NCBI RefSeq assembly: GCF_900187125.1
Contig: NZ_LT906468.1
Span: forward strand, 2,976,001-3,040,000
Source: Sphingobacterium mizutaii
Lineage (GTDB): Bacteria > Bacteroidota > Bacteroidia > Sphingobacteriales > Sphingobacteriaceae
DNA length: 64,000 bases
Direction: 5' to 3'
The position numbers and the translations under genes were made by a program. Below are positions 23,768 to 31,798 of this stretch, piece after piece; the stretch's first letter is position 1; each line of letters begins with the position of its first letter. The notes beneath the pieces are model-generated. The model saw nothing but the letters and a program-made list of their open reading frames with translations, ran no database searches and was not told the DNA's origin.

Positions 23768-24559
23768 TTAGAGTAGGGTTTTGATATCAATTTCCATTTC
23801 CTCTAAACTTTTGAACCAATCTGTTAATGCCATCTGAAGGGATTCTTTATATACCCTTCTGATTCCATCTGTATAAGGAACAAGGTCTTGAGCCTCTTTT
23901 ATTTCCAGAAGTAGTTTATTTCTGCTATTCGGATGTTGAAAAATTTCAGATTGAATTTTTTCTATAGCTCTGTTTTTACCCAATTCCAAATACTGCTTTT
24001 TCCTTTCCTCAGATAGATCAAATAGGTTAAGTTTCTTAACAGCAATTTTGTAAATGTAATTTCCATGATCTTCATAAAAACCTGTTGATTTAAATCTTTC
24101 AAAGGAAGTAATCAACAATTCTTTGTCCTTTTGGATGATTTCCTCCTCACTAGGGGTTTTCTTTTCTATAGATGGGCTCTGAATACCTTTTACGATATTT
24201 AATCGCTCTGAGCTTGCATAATGCGCTTTTACAAAATTGACTAAGGAAACTACATTTATCCCCATATAATCCCCATATTCCCCTAAAACACCTTTTTTAA
24301 TTGCGATAGGAATTTCATTTAATCGAATATTTGGACAGCTTTGCTTTATTGAATCTGATAAAGAACTTACCAAATGATCAATCTTTTCTTGTTCAATTTC
24401 AAATTGTCCCCGGTCCATGAATGCTTTATAGACGGCTGGTTGAATTACAGCATCAATAGCTAATTTCGTTGTGGACCTTACTTGTGGAGAAGCTAATGCA
24501 ATCTCAATCTCCGAATTTGCATTTGCTTGAATCAATCCTATCTTATTTTCCATGTTCAT
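23768..24559 (-). CDS. Unknown protein of replication block
   Basis: A 263-residue, charged, helical protein overlapping the replication-protein gene by 17 bases. It has no visible Walker motif or zinc finger. The context (directly after a DUF4373-type replication protein, before PRTRC E) suggests a role in phage replication, perhaps a helicase-loading or accessory factor as commonly encoded at this position, but no motif supports it. The ATG at residue 3 (MENK) is an alternative start. The C-terminal 40 residues are acidic and helical (SLQMALTDWFKSLEEMEIDIKTLL). Confidence 0.5.
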   Translation of the reverse strand: MNMENKIGLIQANANSEIEIALASPQVRSTTKLAIDAVIQPAVYKAFMDRGQFEIEQEKIDHLVSSLSDSIKQSCPNIRLNEIPIAIKKGVLGEYGDYMGINVVSLVNFVKAHYASSERLNIVKGIQSPSIEKKTPSEEEIIQKDKELLITSFERFKSTGFYEDHGNYIYKIAVKKLNLFDLSEERKKQYLELGKNRAIEKIQSEIFQHPNSRNKLLLEIKEAQDLVPYTDGIRRVYKESLQMALTDWFKSLEEMEIDIKTLL

Positions 24560-25634
24560 TTACAATTGATTGCTGAAAAGCTTGCCTTAAATCCACTTTT
24601 TTAGATTTGGAATCTTTGAAAGTTTCAACTAATGGAATACCCATGGCTCTTTGTTTTGTTACCCAATTAGCAAAATAAGATTTGAAGTCCTTTTCGTTCA
24701 TCTCCTCCTTACCTTGAGCTAAACAGTGGGTACAAAATTTTTCAAACCATAAAATCACTTCCTCTGGATGAATCTGATTTTTCATTCCAACCTGATCAAA
24801 CCACACCCTAGACTTAGAAAGATTTTCCTTTAAATTTTCAATAGGCTGTTTACCTAGCTTTGCAAGATCAATAGAAACAACTTTTTTTATTTCGTTGTCG
24901 TTTTCGATATACGACGTAGGAGTATTATATTCTATTTTACTTTCTATTTCTCTTTCTATTTCTAAAGGCGGGTTATTTTTTCGCTTTTTTGGGTTATTTA
25001 TACCATTATTAATTAGGCTCAATACTTCACTCAAATCATCATTATTAAGATATAGCCAATCTCCACTGATAACTTTATTGCTGAAAATAGATAGCACTTC
25101 CCTTTCGATTTCCTGGCATATATTGGCTTCATAAATTGCAAAATCTACTATAGATAAATTCTTTGTTGGGCGCTTTATGGTTTGCCTTCTTTTTTTGAGA
25201 TTTTGAGTCTCACCTATCTTATATTGATCTGTTGAATTATCCTTTATTAGATAGATGAAATGTCCCGAATTAATTGCTGATGGAACGATCTTTCCTGTCA
25301 TGGTTAACAATTTTGTTTCCCCTGCAGGTCTTCCACCTAACAACCCATTGTTTTGATTAGCAATTGTTTTCCTTAATCTGGCATTAACACTTTTGTGCGT
25401 AAGCATGTCACCATCTTTGACAAATAAATCGGTAATCTTACACCATACTTCATCCTTGATTGTGGTCCCTAATCGACGCTCGACATTCAGTTTATTGTCG
25501 GATAACCACCCATCATTGACATACATCATAAATATGCATTCAAGATAGACGTATCTTTCAAATGGCTGCAATGCATAGAACGTATCGCTCGTCCACCAAT
25601 CCTTTGGATAAAAAGTAAATCCTAAGCTCGCCAT
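24543..25634 (-). CDS. Replication protein with inserted GIY-YIG-like domain
   Basis: A 363-residue protein. Residues 1-105 match phage/plasmid replication proteins with a winged-helix N-terminus (FTFYPKDWWTSDTFYAL and NNGLLGGRPAG). Residues about 125-212 form a T5orf172/Mug113-type GIY-YIG-related domain: HFIYLIKD, YKIGETQNLKKRRQTIKRP, E176 in QEIEREVLSIF and GDWLYLNNDDLSEVLSLI. Residues 215-363 continue the replication-protein C-terminus (NPKKRKNNPPLEIEREIE, then WFEKFCTHCLAQGKEE and YFANWVTKQRA). So a nuclease-like domain has been inserted in the linker. The host protein probably starts replication or loads the helicase. Confidence 0.7.
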   Translation of the reverse strand: MASLGFTFYPKDWWTSDTFYALQPFERYVYLECIFMMYVNDGWLSDNKLNVERRLGTTIKDEVWCKITDLFVKDGDMLTHKSVNARLRKTIANQNNGLLGGRPAGETKLLTMTGKIVPSAINSGHFIYLIKDNSTDQYKIGETQNLKKRRQTIKRPTKNLSIVDFAIYEANICQEIEREVLSIFSNKVISGDWLYLNNDDLSEVLSLINNGINNPKKRKNNPPLEIEREIESKIEYNTPTSYIENDNEIKKVVSIDLAKLGKQPIENLKENLSKSRVWFDQVGMKNQIHPEEVILWFEKFCTHCLAQGKEEMNEKDFKSYFANWVTKQRAMGIPLVETFKDSKSKKVDLRQAFQQSIVNEHGK

Positions 25635-25638
25635 ATTA

Positions 25639-25947
25639 TCAGTTTAATAGATTCTTCCTTACTTCTAATTGATATTCAAATGTTCCGTTTGAAACTTTTC
25701 CTCTTCTCCTTTTATTGATGGTGTGAAAACCACCATACTCTTTTCTTAGGTTCCTTAATTGAGCTGAAATAGATGATTCCGGAAAATGTTTATTTGGATA
25801 TCTATCACCTAATTCTCTCTGGATCTCCTGGAGCGTTCTCCATTTAGTATCTTTCATTAAGGCAAAAACCCTATCGATTTGAGTCTTTAATCTGCGATAA
25901 TCGACGAATTTGTCGAAGTCGCTACCAGCGAATAACCTTCTTAGCAT
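25639..25947 (-). CDS. Winged-helix protein of replication block
   Basis: A 102-residue protein with the pattern of a winged helix: IDRVFALMKDTKWRTLQEIQRELGDRYPNKHFPESSISAQLRNLRKEYGGF (residues about 24-75), followed by a basic wing (KRRRGKV). Similar proteins lie before replication proteins in Bacteroidota phages and may bind the origin. An AAAGGAGG sequence 6 bases before the ATG is a strong Shine-Dalgarno site, unusual among these genes, and the leader motif lies just upstream of it. Confidence 0.65.
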   Translation of the reverse strand: MLRRLFAGSDFDKFVDYRRLKTQIDRVFALMKDTKWRTLQEIQRELGDRYPNKHFPESSISAQLRNLRKEYGGFHTINKRRRGKVSNGTFEYQLEVRKNLLN

Positions 25948-25957
25948 TTGTTCCTCC

Positions 25958-25983
25958 TTTTGCGTGATTAATTTGTGTTACCA
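25958..25983 (-). repeat. Two-part leader motif copy (25.97 kb) with Shine-Dalgarno
   Basis: GGTAACACAAAT, then CACGCAAAA, then the AAAGGAGG ribosome site and ATG at 25947 (minus strand). This copy shows that the motif is not itself the ribosome site. Confidence 0.65.
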
Positions 25984-25986
25984 TAT

Positions 25987-26379
25987 TTATGTCGTTTGAT
26001 ACTTTGATTGCTCAAGTTCTGTTTTCTTCCAGGATAGAGCAGATCTAATTGCCTCAATTGAATGTGAAAGATTTCTGATATACCTCTCGTTTAATGTCAT
26101 GTAATAGATTTCTTCCCTAGCTAAACCTGCAAAAAGCATCTTTTTATCAGTAGCACTTAACTTTGAATGTTCGGGCTTTTGCACCAACTCAGCTAATTTT
26201 ACATTATAAAGCTGTTCGGCTAATGCGTAAGCATGAGAAGCGTTTGATTGAAGAGAACATAATTCCATAAGTTTCCCAGTAAGTTCATCTGGATTATCAC
26301 GATCTATTTCCTGTTCAATTGATTTCCCTATAAATTCACTCATCTCAATGAGACTTGTCATCGTTGCTACCGTATTCAT
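25987..26379 (-). CDS. Unknown helical protein next to MBL gene
   Basis: A 130-residue, all-helical protein (MSEFIGKSIEQEIDRDNPDELTGKLMELCSL..., ending QSKYQTT). The ATG at 26379 directly follows the stop of the MBL-fold gene at 26381, so I prefer it to the upstream ATG at 26418, which lies inside that gene. No family recognised. Co-transcribed with the recombination genes; it may be an accessory factor. Confidence 0.5.
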   Translation of the reverse strand: MNTVATMTSLIEMSEFIGKSIEQEIDRDNPDELTGKLMELCSLQSNASHAYALAEQLYNVKLAELVQKPEHSKLSATDKKMLFAGLAREEIYYMTLNERYIRNLSHSIEAIRSALSWKKTELEQSKYQTT

Positions 26380-26380
26380 A

Positions 26381-27103
26381 TTAAAAAGGTGTTTTTCCGA
26401 ACGGTATTTCCATGCCATTATCAGCTATATGAACATTGCATCCGGTTTGTTTAGAAATTTTATTTTTGAAATCTAGCGCATGAGAATTTCTGTCAGAAAG
26501 ATGGATCAATACAATATTATTTACCTCTGACAAATCATTCGCTTGAAGAAATTCCTCACAGGTTTCTATTGACATATGGGATTGAAGGATCCTGTCTCTT
26601 AAAAAGGCCGGATCATTTTTACTATCGATTATTCCCTCTCCATAGTTTGCTTCTACTATTACATTGTTCATTCCAGGAAAAACATATTCACAGAAGAAAG
26701 TATCAGTAACAAAACAAAATCTTCCAGTTTCAGGATGTTCAATTAAGAAACAAACACAAGGGACATCGTGTCTTACAGGCATTGCAATTACCTTAAAGTT
26801 TCCAATATGGTAGGTTATACCATTCAATAAATATTCAACCCGATGCCCTTTAAGATTTTTGATTTCGGCTGTTTCTTTTAGGCAATAAACATTGATTCCT
26901 GATTTCAAAATGTCCCAAGCATATTGAGCATGATCGTTATGACAATGAGTAATCAAACAACCTGAAACCTTTGAGATATCGAAATCCAAGGCTGTTTTTA
27001 CAGCCTTGAAATTTACCCCAGCCTCAATCAATAATGCCTCCTTGTCATTATAAACGATATAGGCATTTCCTTTTGAACCACTTCCAACAATCTTGAGTTT
27101 CAT
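26381..27103 (-). CDS. MBL-fold metallohydrolase of recombination operon
   Basis: A 240-residue metallo-beta-lactamase-fold protein. The metal-binding motif THCHNDHAQY (H-x-H-x-D-H) is intact, followed by a further His (PVRHD), the VTDT strand and a late His in LIHLSDRN. It is closest in build to the phage and YycJ-like MBL proteins thought to act on nucleic acids. I start it at ATG 27103, which follows the RecT stop by one base, rather than at 27142 inside recT. It lies between RecT and the 130-residue gene; a 5' nuclease role with RecT and the SbcC-like ATPase is an inference. Confidence 0.8.
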   Translation of the reverse strand: MKLKIVGSGSKGNAYIVYNDKEALLIEAGVNFKAVKTALDFDISKVSGCLITHCHNDHAQYAWDILKSGINVYCLKETAEIKNLKGHRVEYLLNGITYHIGNFKVIAMPVRHDVPCVCFLIEHPETGRFCFVTDTFFCEYVFPGMNNVIVEANYGEGIIDSKNDPAFLRDRILQSHMSIETCEEFLQANDLSEVNNIVLIHLSDRNSHALDFKNKISKQTGCNVHIADNGMEIPFGKTPF

Positions 27104-27104
27104 A

Positions 27105-27995
27105 CTAAATAGGGCATTCTTCAGTTTGACCATTTTGCTCATTTACAGAAGCTGATTCTTCCACAACCTCAGCATCTTCAAATTGGATAACTTTGGTATT
27201 AGCTTTTTCTTTGATCTCTTGTTTTACGTCAGCAGATACTTTATCAGTATGCTTTGCTCCAACAATCGAACTATCATCAGAAGATCCTGTTTCTATTTTT
27301 AATGCCCTAGCAATTACAGTTTTCTCGGCCATTTGATCAGGGAAATTTTTATGTGCCGGTGATGACCCCTTTGAACCTCCCATTGACCAGGAAGTCTGAA
27401 TTTGCCCTAACGTCATGATTTCAGTATCGTTACTTCCATCATTGAAAGTAACGATCGCATAAGCTCCAACAATCTTAGCTGGATCGATATTCACTAGTTT
27501 TTGCTTGTGAGAAATAACTTTCTTACGGCCTGTTTCTGCATCAACAGCATATTCAAATTCATCATCCTTATAAACAGTTACAGCATTTACCTCTTTGACA
27601 TTTGCGACACGTTTTGCAACTGCGATATCTCCAATGTAAGATTGATCAAATTGTAGTTTATTCCCATATACCACGAAATAACCCTGTTTCTTGGCTACAG
27701 ATAAACCAGATGTTACCATGTCTAAAAATGCATTAGCAATACTTTCTTTTGTACATACATCTAAAGCTGGTCTTCCATTTTTGTCTGAGACCTCCTGAAG
27801 AACCAACCAAGCAGCCCTTACAGCATTTTCAGGGATATAATTTTCAGGCAGAACCAATTCGCCTGTAGCTTGTATTGCAGCTATTCTTGTTAACACCCCT
27901 TCCACAGTTTGTTCCGTGAATTTCTTTACAGCATTGTTTTGCGTTTGTGGCTGCAGCTGCTGTTGCTGCTCATTTGCCAATTGATTGTTTCCCAT
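27105..27995 (-). CDS. recT: RecT family single-strand annealing protein
   Basis: A 296-residue RecT/RedB-type protein. After a Gln-rich start, the core shows the usual RecT pattern: NPEN-like PENYIPENAVRAAWLVLQE (50-68), LDMVTSGLSVAKKQGYFVVYGNKLQFDQSYIGDIAVAKR (91-129) and the LGQIQTSWSMGGSKG... region. It anneals complementary single strands during phage recombination. It lies next to an SbcC-like ATPase and an MBL-fold protein, with no classical RecE/exo gene visible. A partial leader motif (AGTAACATAA) directly precedes the ATG. Confidence 0.9.
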   Translation of the reverse strand: MGNNQLANEQQQQLQPQTQNNAVKKFTEQTVEGVLTRIAAIQATGELVLPENYIPENAVRAAWLVLQEVSDKNGRPALDVCTKESIANAFLDMVTSGLSVAKKQGYFVVYGNKLQFDQSYIGDIAVAKRVANVKEVNAVTVYKDDEFEYAVDAETGRKKVISHKQKLVNIDPAKIVGAYAIVTFNDGSNDTEIMTLGQIQTSWSMGGSKGSSPAHKNFPDQMAEKTVIARALKIETGSSDDSSIVGAKHTDKVSADVKQEIKEKANTKVIQFEDAEVVEESASVNEQNGQTEECPI

Positions 27996-28006
27996 TTATG
28001 TTACTA
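27996..28006 (-). repeat. Leader motif, first box only (28.0 kb)
   Basis: AGTAACATAA directly joined to the recT ATG (minus strand). The CACGCAAA box is absent, so this is a half copy. Confidence 0.55.
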
Positions 28007-28015
28007 TTTATTTGA

Positions 28016-30001
28016 TTAGGCTACTTTTAGTTTTTTGTCTGCTTCAGAAACAACGAGTCTCACTATTTGGGACTCTACATCTATCAATTTTGTAACTGAT
28101 TCTGCGTTGTCAATAAAAATCGGAGCATTTACAGAATAGTATCTACATAGAGCATTAATGATATCCAATCCAGCATTTATTCTAGCTGCATTATTCAAAT
28201 CCGAATATGGAACCCCGAGTAACATTGTTTCACATGTTTCCACCTCACCCCCATTAATCTGGACATCAAACATTTTGAATTTAACATGCTCAAAAAGTCC
28301 ATTGATCCGATTTTCAACCTCTTCAACTTTCTTCCGAGTAAATGCTTCAATAGTGAACTCCATACCCTCAAGTTGAGCAACTTCACTTGCTAATCTCTTC
28401 TCGTCATCTTCTAGAGATTTTATCCTTTCTTTTGATTGATTAATGATAGCCTCTTTTGCAAGCTCACGTTCCAATTGTCTTATTTCTTGTTCAAGAATTA
28501 ACTTTTCATTCTGAAGGTCCGAAAGATCGACTGATGGTTCCGCTGGAGTCTCTTTGTTTAATTGTTCGAGCTCTTGCTTTAATCCTTGATAAGTTTGATT
28601 CGATTCCAATAATTCTTCCAGAGACATAACAGGACTATTGACTTGAGAATCAAATTCCTTTAATTGATCTTCTAATAAATTGATATCAAAGGTCAATTGA
28701 TCTATTTCTTTTGAATTATCTAGAGATTCCAGTCTCTCCAATTCCACTTTCAACGAATTAGATTGAGAAACAAGCGTTTCCATCTGTCTAGCTAAATCGG
28801 CAATTTTTGATGACTTTGTTTGTTCAAATTTCATAGTCATCTCCTGCTTCTTAGTTTCTATATCATCAGCGTCAAATAAGCGAGAGCAAGTAGGACACGT
28901 AAAAACGTGATCATCAAAAACCAGTTGCTCAGCAGATAATTTTCCTTTTTCCCCATTGATTGATTTCCAATGATTGCGTTTTGATTCCAACTGATTTTGA
29001 ATTGCATTGATTTCTTCATTTCGGCGACTGCTTTGGTTTGAAATCTGCAGTTTCTCTTGCTGCTTTGCGGAGATTTCACGAGTAATTTTAATACGTGCTG
29101 AACTTTGTTCTTGATTTTTTGAGTTGATGGTAGTTTTTGTCTCATTGATTAGATTATCTATTTCTGATCGTTTATTGAAGATTAAAGATTTATGATCACG
29201 GACCACTTGATAAGCTTTGTCCATAGCTTTAGCTCTATCGTTAATCTGATCGTCAATAAGTGACACTTTAGATTTTCTAGTGTCAATTTGAGACCTTATC
29301 AATGAAACATCTTCCATAACAGGTATATTTTTGTTTACCTCATCAATACGAGTTGGAATTTGTTCAAGTTCATCCTTTATTTTCTTCCGTTGTGAAGCAA
29401 CTTGCTTTTTATATTCTTCAAGGCTTTTACCATTGGTAAGATTTGAAAGTATTTCCATGAACTTTTTATTGGTTCCGGCGATTTCTTCGTTAGTAACCTC
29501 GCCAGCAATATCAAACAAAATTTGACGTCGGTCTTGCCATTTTAATTCATTGAAATATGATGGATTGGAAATTAATTTGAAGATTTTTTCATCAATGAGG
29601 TCTGAGACCTTTTTGTTAAATTCATTTTGGTTCACCGGAACTTCGTCCCAATAATACACAGTTTCATTTCCAGAGAATTCTGAAACTTCGGACCCACGCT
29701 TTTTAACCCATTTTTCTCTAAAGATTCTTTTTATAGATACTTTAGAGCCATTTGCAATTATTATTGCAGAAACCTCATGCTCCTGGCGGTTTAATGTTTT
29801 ATCTACGGTATTCTTGATATTAAAATCTTTACGATCAGTTGAATCCTTTCCAAAAAACAACCACGTAAAAGCATCGAAAACTGAGGTCTTACCTGTTGCA
29901 TTATCACCAAAAATATTGGTCATAATCTGATCAAAATTGATGGTCAAATTCCTAATTCCTTTGAAATTGACAATTGTTAGTGTTTCTATAAAAATTTTCA
30001 T
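28016..30001 (-). CDS. SbcC/Rad50-like ATPase with zinc hook
   Basis: A 661-residue ATPase of the SbcC/RecF class. The N-terminal Walker A FGDNATGKTS is at 31-40, and long coiled coils flank a CPTC zinc hook near residue 368 (TCPTCSRLFDADD). The C-terminal ATPase half ends in APIFIDNAESVTK (about residue 620), where the usual Walker B D-E is D-N. No SbcD partner gene is seen. It probably works with RecT and the MBL-fold protein in end processing and recombination. It is shorter than cellular SbcC, as in other phage versions. Confidence 0.85.
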   Translation of the reverse strand: MKIFIETLTIVNFKGIRNLTINFDQIMTNIFGDNATGKTSVFDAFTWLFFGKDSTDRKDFNIKNTVDKTLNRQEHEVSAIIIANGSKVSIKRIFREKWVKKRGSEVSEFSGNETVYYWDEVPVNQNEFNKKVSDLIDEKIFKLISNPSYFNELKWQDRRQILFDIAGEVTNEEIAGTNKKFMEILSNLTNGKSLEEYKKQVASQRKKIKDELEQIPTRIDEVNKNIPVMEDVSLIRSQIDTRKSKVSLIDDQINDRAKAMDKAYQVVRDHKSLIFNKRSEIDNLINETKTTINSKNQEQSSARIKITREISAKQQEKLQISNQSSRRNEEINAIQNQLESKRNHWKSINGEKGKLSAEQLVFDDHVFTCPTCSRLFDADDIETKKQEMTMKFEQTKSSKIADLARQMETLVSQSNSLKVELERLESLDNSKEIDQLTFDINLLEDQLKEFDSQVNSPVMSLEELLESNQTYQGLKQELEQLNKETPAEPSVDLSDLQNEKLILEQEIRQLERELAKEAIINQSKERIKSLEDDEKRLASEVAQLEGMEFTIEAFTRKKVEEVENRINGLFEHVKFKMFDVQINGGEVETCETMLLGVPYSDLNNAARINAGLDIINALCRYYSVNAPIFIDNAESVTKLIDVESQIVRLVVSEADKKLKVA

Positions 30002-30011
30002 TGTTTTACTA
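30001..30011 (-). repeat. Leader motif, degenerate first box (30.0 kb)
   Basis: AGTAAAACA joined to the SbcC-like ATG (minus strand). It is a weak, one-box copy. Confidence 0.45.
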
Positions 30012-30012
30012 T

Positions 30013-30252
30013 TTATTTGTTTATTAATTGATTAGCCTGAATAATTAGATTATCCATCTGTTTAACTTCCAACACTCTAGCTAACTGTTCTGTATCTATA
30101 GTTATTAAAAAGCATCTAGGAGAATTAATACTGTTTTGAAGATTTTGAATCCGGATATATTCAGACCACTCATTAAAACCTTCCATTGGATTGTTTTTAT
30201 TATAGTCAAAAGGATAAACTGACCTAATGACTCCTGGAGCTACTTTACGCAT
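30013..30252 (-). CDS. Small unknown early protein
   Basis: A 79-residue protein starting MRKVAPGVIRSVYPFDY and ending ANQLINK. I prefer the ATG at 30252, overlapping the end of the upstream gene by 8 bases, over the longer frame from 30300 that overlaps it more deeply. Its aromatic and Asn-rich composition gives no hint of function. Confidence 0.5.
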   Translation of the reverse strand: MRKVAPGVIRSVYPFDYNKNNPMEGFNEWSEYIRIQNLQNSINSPRCFLITIDTEQLARVLEVKQMDNLIIQANQLINK

Positions 30253-30679
30253 TTGAAACTCCTTTCTTGGAAAGATTTTCATAGAATAAAAATGCTGCAT
30301 TTAACTCCTCGAGGGAATTGCCCAAGTTACTTCCATAAAGAAAATGCACAGCCTTAAATTCAACCCCTTGGTAGAAATACACAGATAGTTCTTTGCGGTT
30401 ATTTAGTGAAAAGTTAGCTTTTGCAATGCCGTCACCATTAATATTAAAAATCCTATGGAGTGCTAAATGAGCAATTTCTTCAAATGATCCACATTTGTCA
30501 AATCCGTAATTTGTGTTTACATTTGAAACAACTTGTGAGCGTTTATTTGCGTGAACCTCATTTTTGTTACTATGGGGAGCTATTATTTGCGTGATGGCTC
30601 CCCTCTTTTTTGCGCTAATTTCCTGTGTTACTAAAGGGTAATTTTGATTTGCGTGTGTCATGATGTTTATAATTTGCAT
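30245..30679 (-). CDS. Unknown early protein; N-terminus runs through leader-motif cluster
   Basis: A 144-residue frame from ATG 30679, or 138 residues from ATG 30661. No other Met lies in the first 60 residues. The N-terminal 50 residues are encoded by the cluster of motif copies at 30546-30700 and may not be real protein if a non-ATG start further in is used. The rest (YGFDKCGSFEEIAHLALHRIFNINGDGIAKANFSLNNRKELSVYFYQGVEFKAVHFLYG) looks like a compact alpha/beta fold. No family recognised. Confidence 0.5.
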   Translation of the reverse strand: MQIINIMTHANQNYPLVTQEISAKKRGAITQIIAPHSNKNEVHANKRSQVVSNVNTNYGFDKCGSFEEIAHLALHRIFNINGDGIAKANFSLNNRKELSVYFYQGVEFKAVHFLYGSNLGNSLEELNAAFLFYENLSKKGVSNA

Positions 30680-30700
30680 GGTTACTCATTTGTGTTACTA
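30546..30700 (-). repeat. Cluster of leader-motif boxes with hairpin
   Basis: On the minus strand AGTAACA-type boxes (30690-30700, 30623-30633, 30564-30572) alternate with CACGCAAA-type boxes (30648-30655, about 30607-30614, about 30585-30593, 30546-30553). A perfect 7-bp stem GGGGAGC/GCTCCCC (30574-30580 and 30597-30603) holds one CACGCAAA in its 16-base loop. The spacing is about 35-70 bases. The cluster overlaps the start of the 30245-30679 gene. It may be a control region, or an iteron-like origin. Confidence 0.55.
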
Positions 30701-30984
30701 TCTGGCCTGAAGTCTCTGCAGTTATTTATCGGAATAAATGTTGGCTTAAACTTCTTTATTTGCGTTAGCCTTTCCTGTATATCTTTGTCTTTTAAAACTT
30801 CATCAAAACCTTTCTGATATTGGACTTCCATCCAGCGGTTAACCCTTTCAATTCTTTCATATTCAGGATCAACTTTTTCTATCTTTTTTTTGCGTTTTGG
30901 TTTTGACACCAGTTTTTTTAGCTTATCATTCTCTTCCTGAAGCTTAGCAATTTGTTTGGCCATTTCTATTAAGGCCTGTTCCAT
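30682..30984 (-). CDS. Small coiled-coil early protein
   Basis: A 100-residue, very basic protein. Residues 1-30 form a coiled coil (MEQALIEMAKQIAKLQEENDKLKKLVS), followed by KPKRKKKIEK and a helical region to WMEVQYQKGFDEVL. It ends 2 bases before the next frame. The final residues (SNTNE) are read through a leader-motif box, so coding and motif overlap here. No function can be assigned. Confidence 0.55.
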   Translation of the reverse strand: MEQALIEMAKQIAKLQEENDKLKKLVSKPKRKKKIEKVDPEYERIERVNRWMEVQYQKGFDEVLKDKDIQERLTQIKKFKPTFIPINNCRDFRPDSNTNE

Positions 30985-30985
30985 A

Positions 30986-31231
30986 CTATGCTTTTCTGAA
31001 AACTTCGATTACAGGAGTTTCTTTACCATCAACCTTCACCTTAATTTTTTTGGTTTCAAAAATCATTTCGGGAAAGTAAATTGGCATTCTAGCACTGATA
31101 ATACCTCGAACAGTGGAAGCACTTCTCATATCGACGAGCATGGTCGATTCAACTTCCATTTCAGCCAACTTTTGGCTCCACGGCTTATATTCTGCCGTCT
31201 TAATTACATTAACTTCTTGCGTTGCATTCAT
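30986..31231 (-). CDS. Unknown 81-residue early protein
   Basis: An 81-residue protein (MNATQEVNVIKTAEYKPWSQKLAEMEVESTMLVDMRSASTVRGIISARM...), alpha then beta (MIFETKKIKVKVDGKETPVIEVFRKA). The AGTAACACAA box is joined to its ATG, and its 3rd to 5th codons contain ACGCAA. It starts 12 bases after the LuxR-type gene, so it belongs to the first early operon. A DNA-binding role is possible from the basic strands, without motif support. Confidence 0.55.
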   Translation of the reverse strand: MNATQEVNVIKTAEYKPWSQKLAEMEVESTMLVDMRSASTVRGIISARMPIYFPEMIFETKKIKVKVDGKETPVIEVFRKA

Positions 31232-31241
31232 TTGTGTTACT
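31232..31241 (-). repeat. Leader motif, first box (31.2 kb)
   Basis: AGTAACACAA joined to the ATG at 31231 (minus strand), with ACGCAA lying just inside the coding region instead of upstream. Confidence 0.6.
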
Positions 31242-31243
31242 TT

Positions 31244-31798
31244 TTAAATTATACCTTTCTTAGTGGCAAAAACAGCTAATTGAGCTTTGTTTTCCAATTC
31301 CGTTTTTGTTCTTATATTTATTAAATGTGATACTACAGTATCGATTGAAACATTTAGGATATCAGCTATTACTTTATCAGATTTTTGAACTAGTCTCAAA
31401 ACTTCAATTTCTCTTTTAGTCAAATAGCCGTTTTTCACCTGAAGTGCTAAACAAAGCTTTCCTTCTGCTTTGCACTCCCCTCTTAATGGACAAGGAACAT
31501 ACTCGGATTGATGAACATTTCCCTCAGGATCAACATCTGCTACATCATCCAAACCTCCGAATCGACAGCAGGCAAATTTGAACTCATACATTTCCGGTGT
31601 CAAACCATCCATCGCAGCGAGTTCTTTAAGTGCTAAAGGATCTGCCAACATCTCTTCTTGGATAATATCAATAACATACTTTGGAAAATCCGGCCATTGA
31701 TATTGCTTCCAATTATGGGAGCAAAACAATCTCCCCCTATCATCTTTAAAAAACTCGACTCCATTGTCGACCATGCCTGCGTATATTCTCTTTTTCAT
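31244..31798 (-). CDS. LuxR-type HTH regulator, first gene of lytic operon
   Basis: A 184-residue protein. The C-terminal 60 residues form a GerE/LuxR helix-turn-helix (LTKREIEVLRLVQKSDKVIADILNVSIDTVVSHLINIRTK, 126-165). The N-terminal part has clustered cysteines (C77, C78, C103, C109, C116) in FACCRFGG and PCPLRGECKAEGKLC, probably metal-binding. This type of regulator is common as the first leftward gene in Bacteroidota phages and mobile elements and may turn on later genes. The promoter and palindromic operator lie about 115-155 bases upstream. Confidence 0.8.
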   Translation of the reverse strand: MKKRIYAGMVDNGVEFFKDDRGRLFCSHNWKQYQWPDFPKYVIDIIQEEMLADPLALKELAAMDGLTPEMYEFKFACCRFGGLDDVADVDPEGNVHQSEYVPCPLRGECKAEGKLCLALQVKNGYLTKREIEVLRLVQKSDKVIADILNVSIDTVVSHLINIRTKTELENKAQLAVFATKKGII

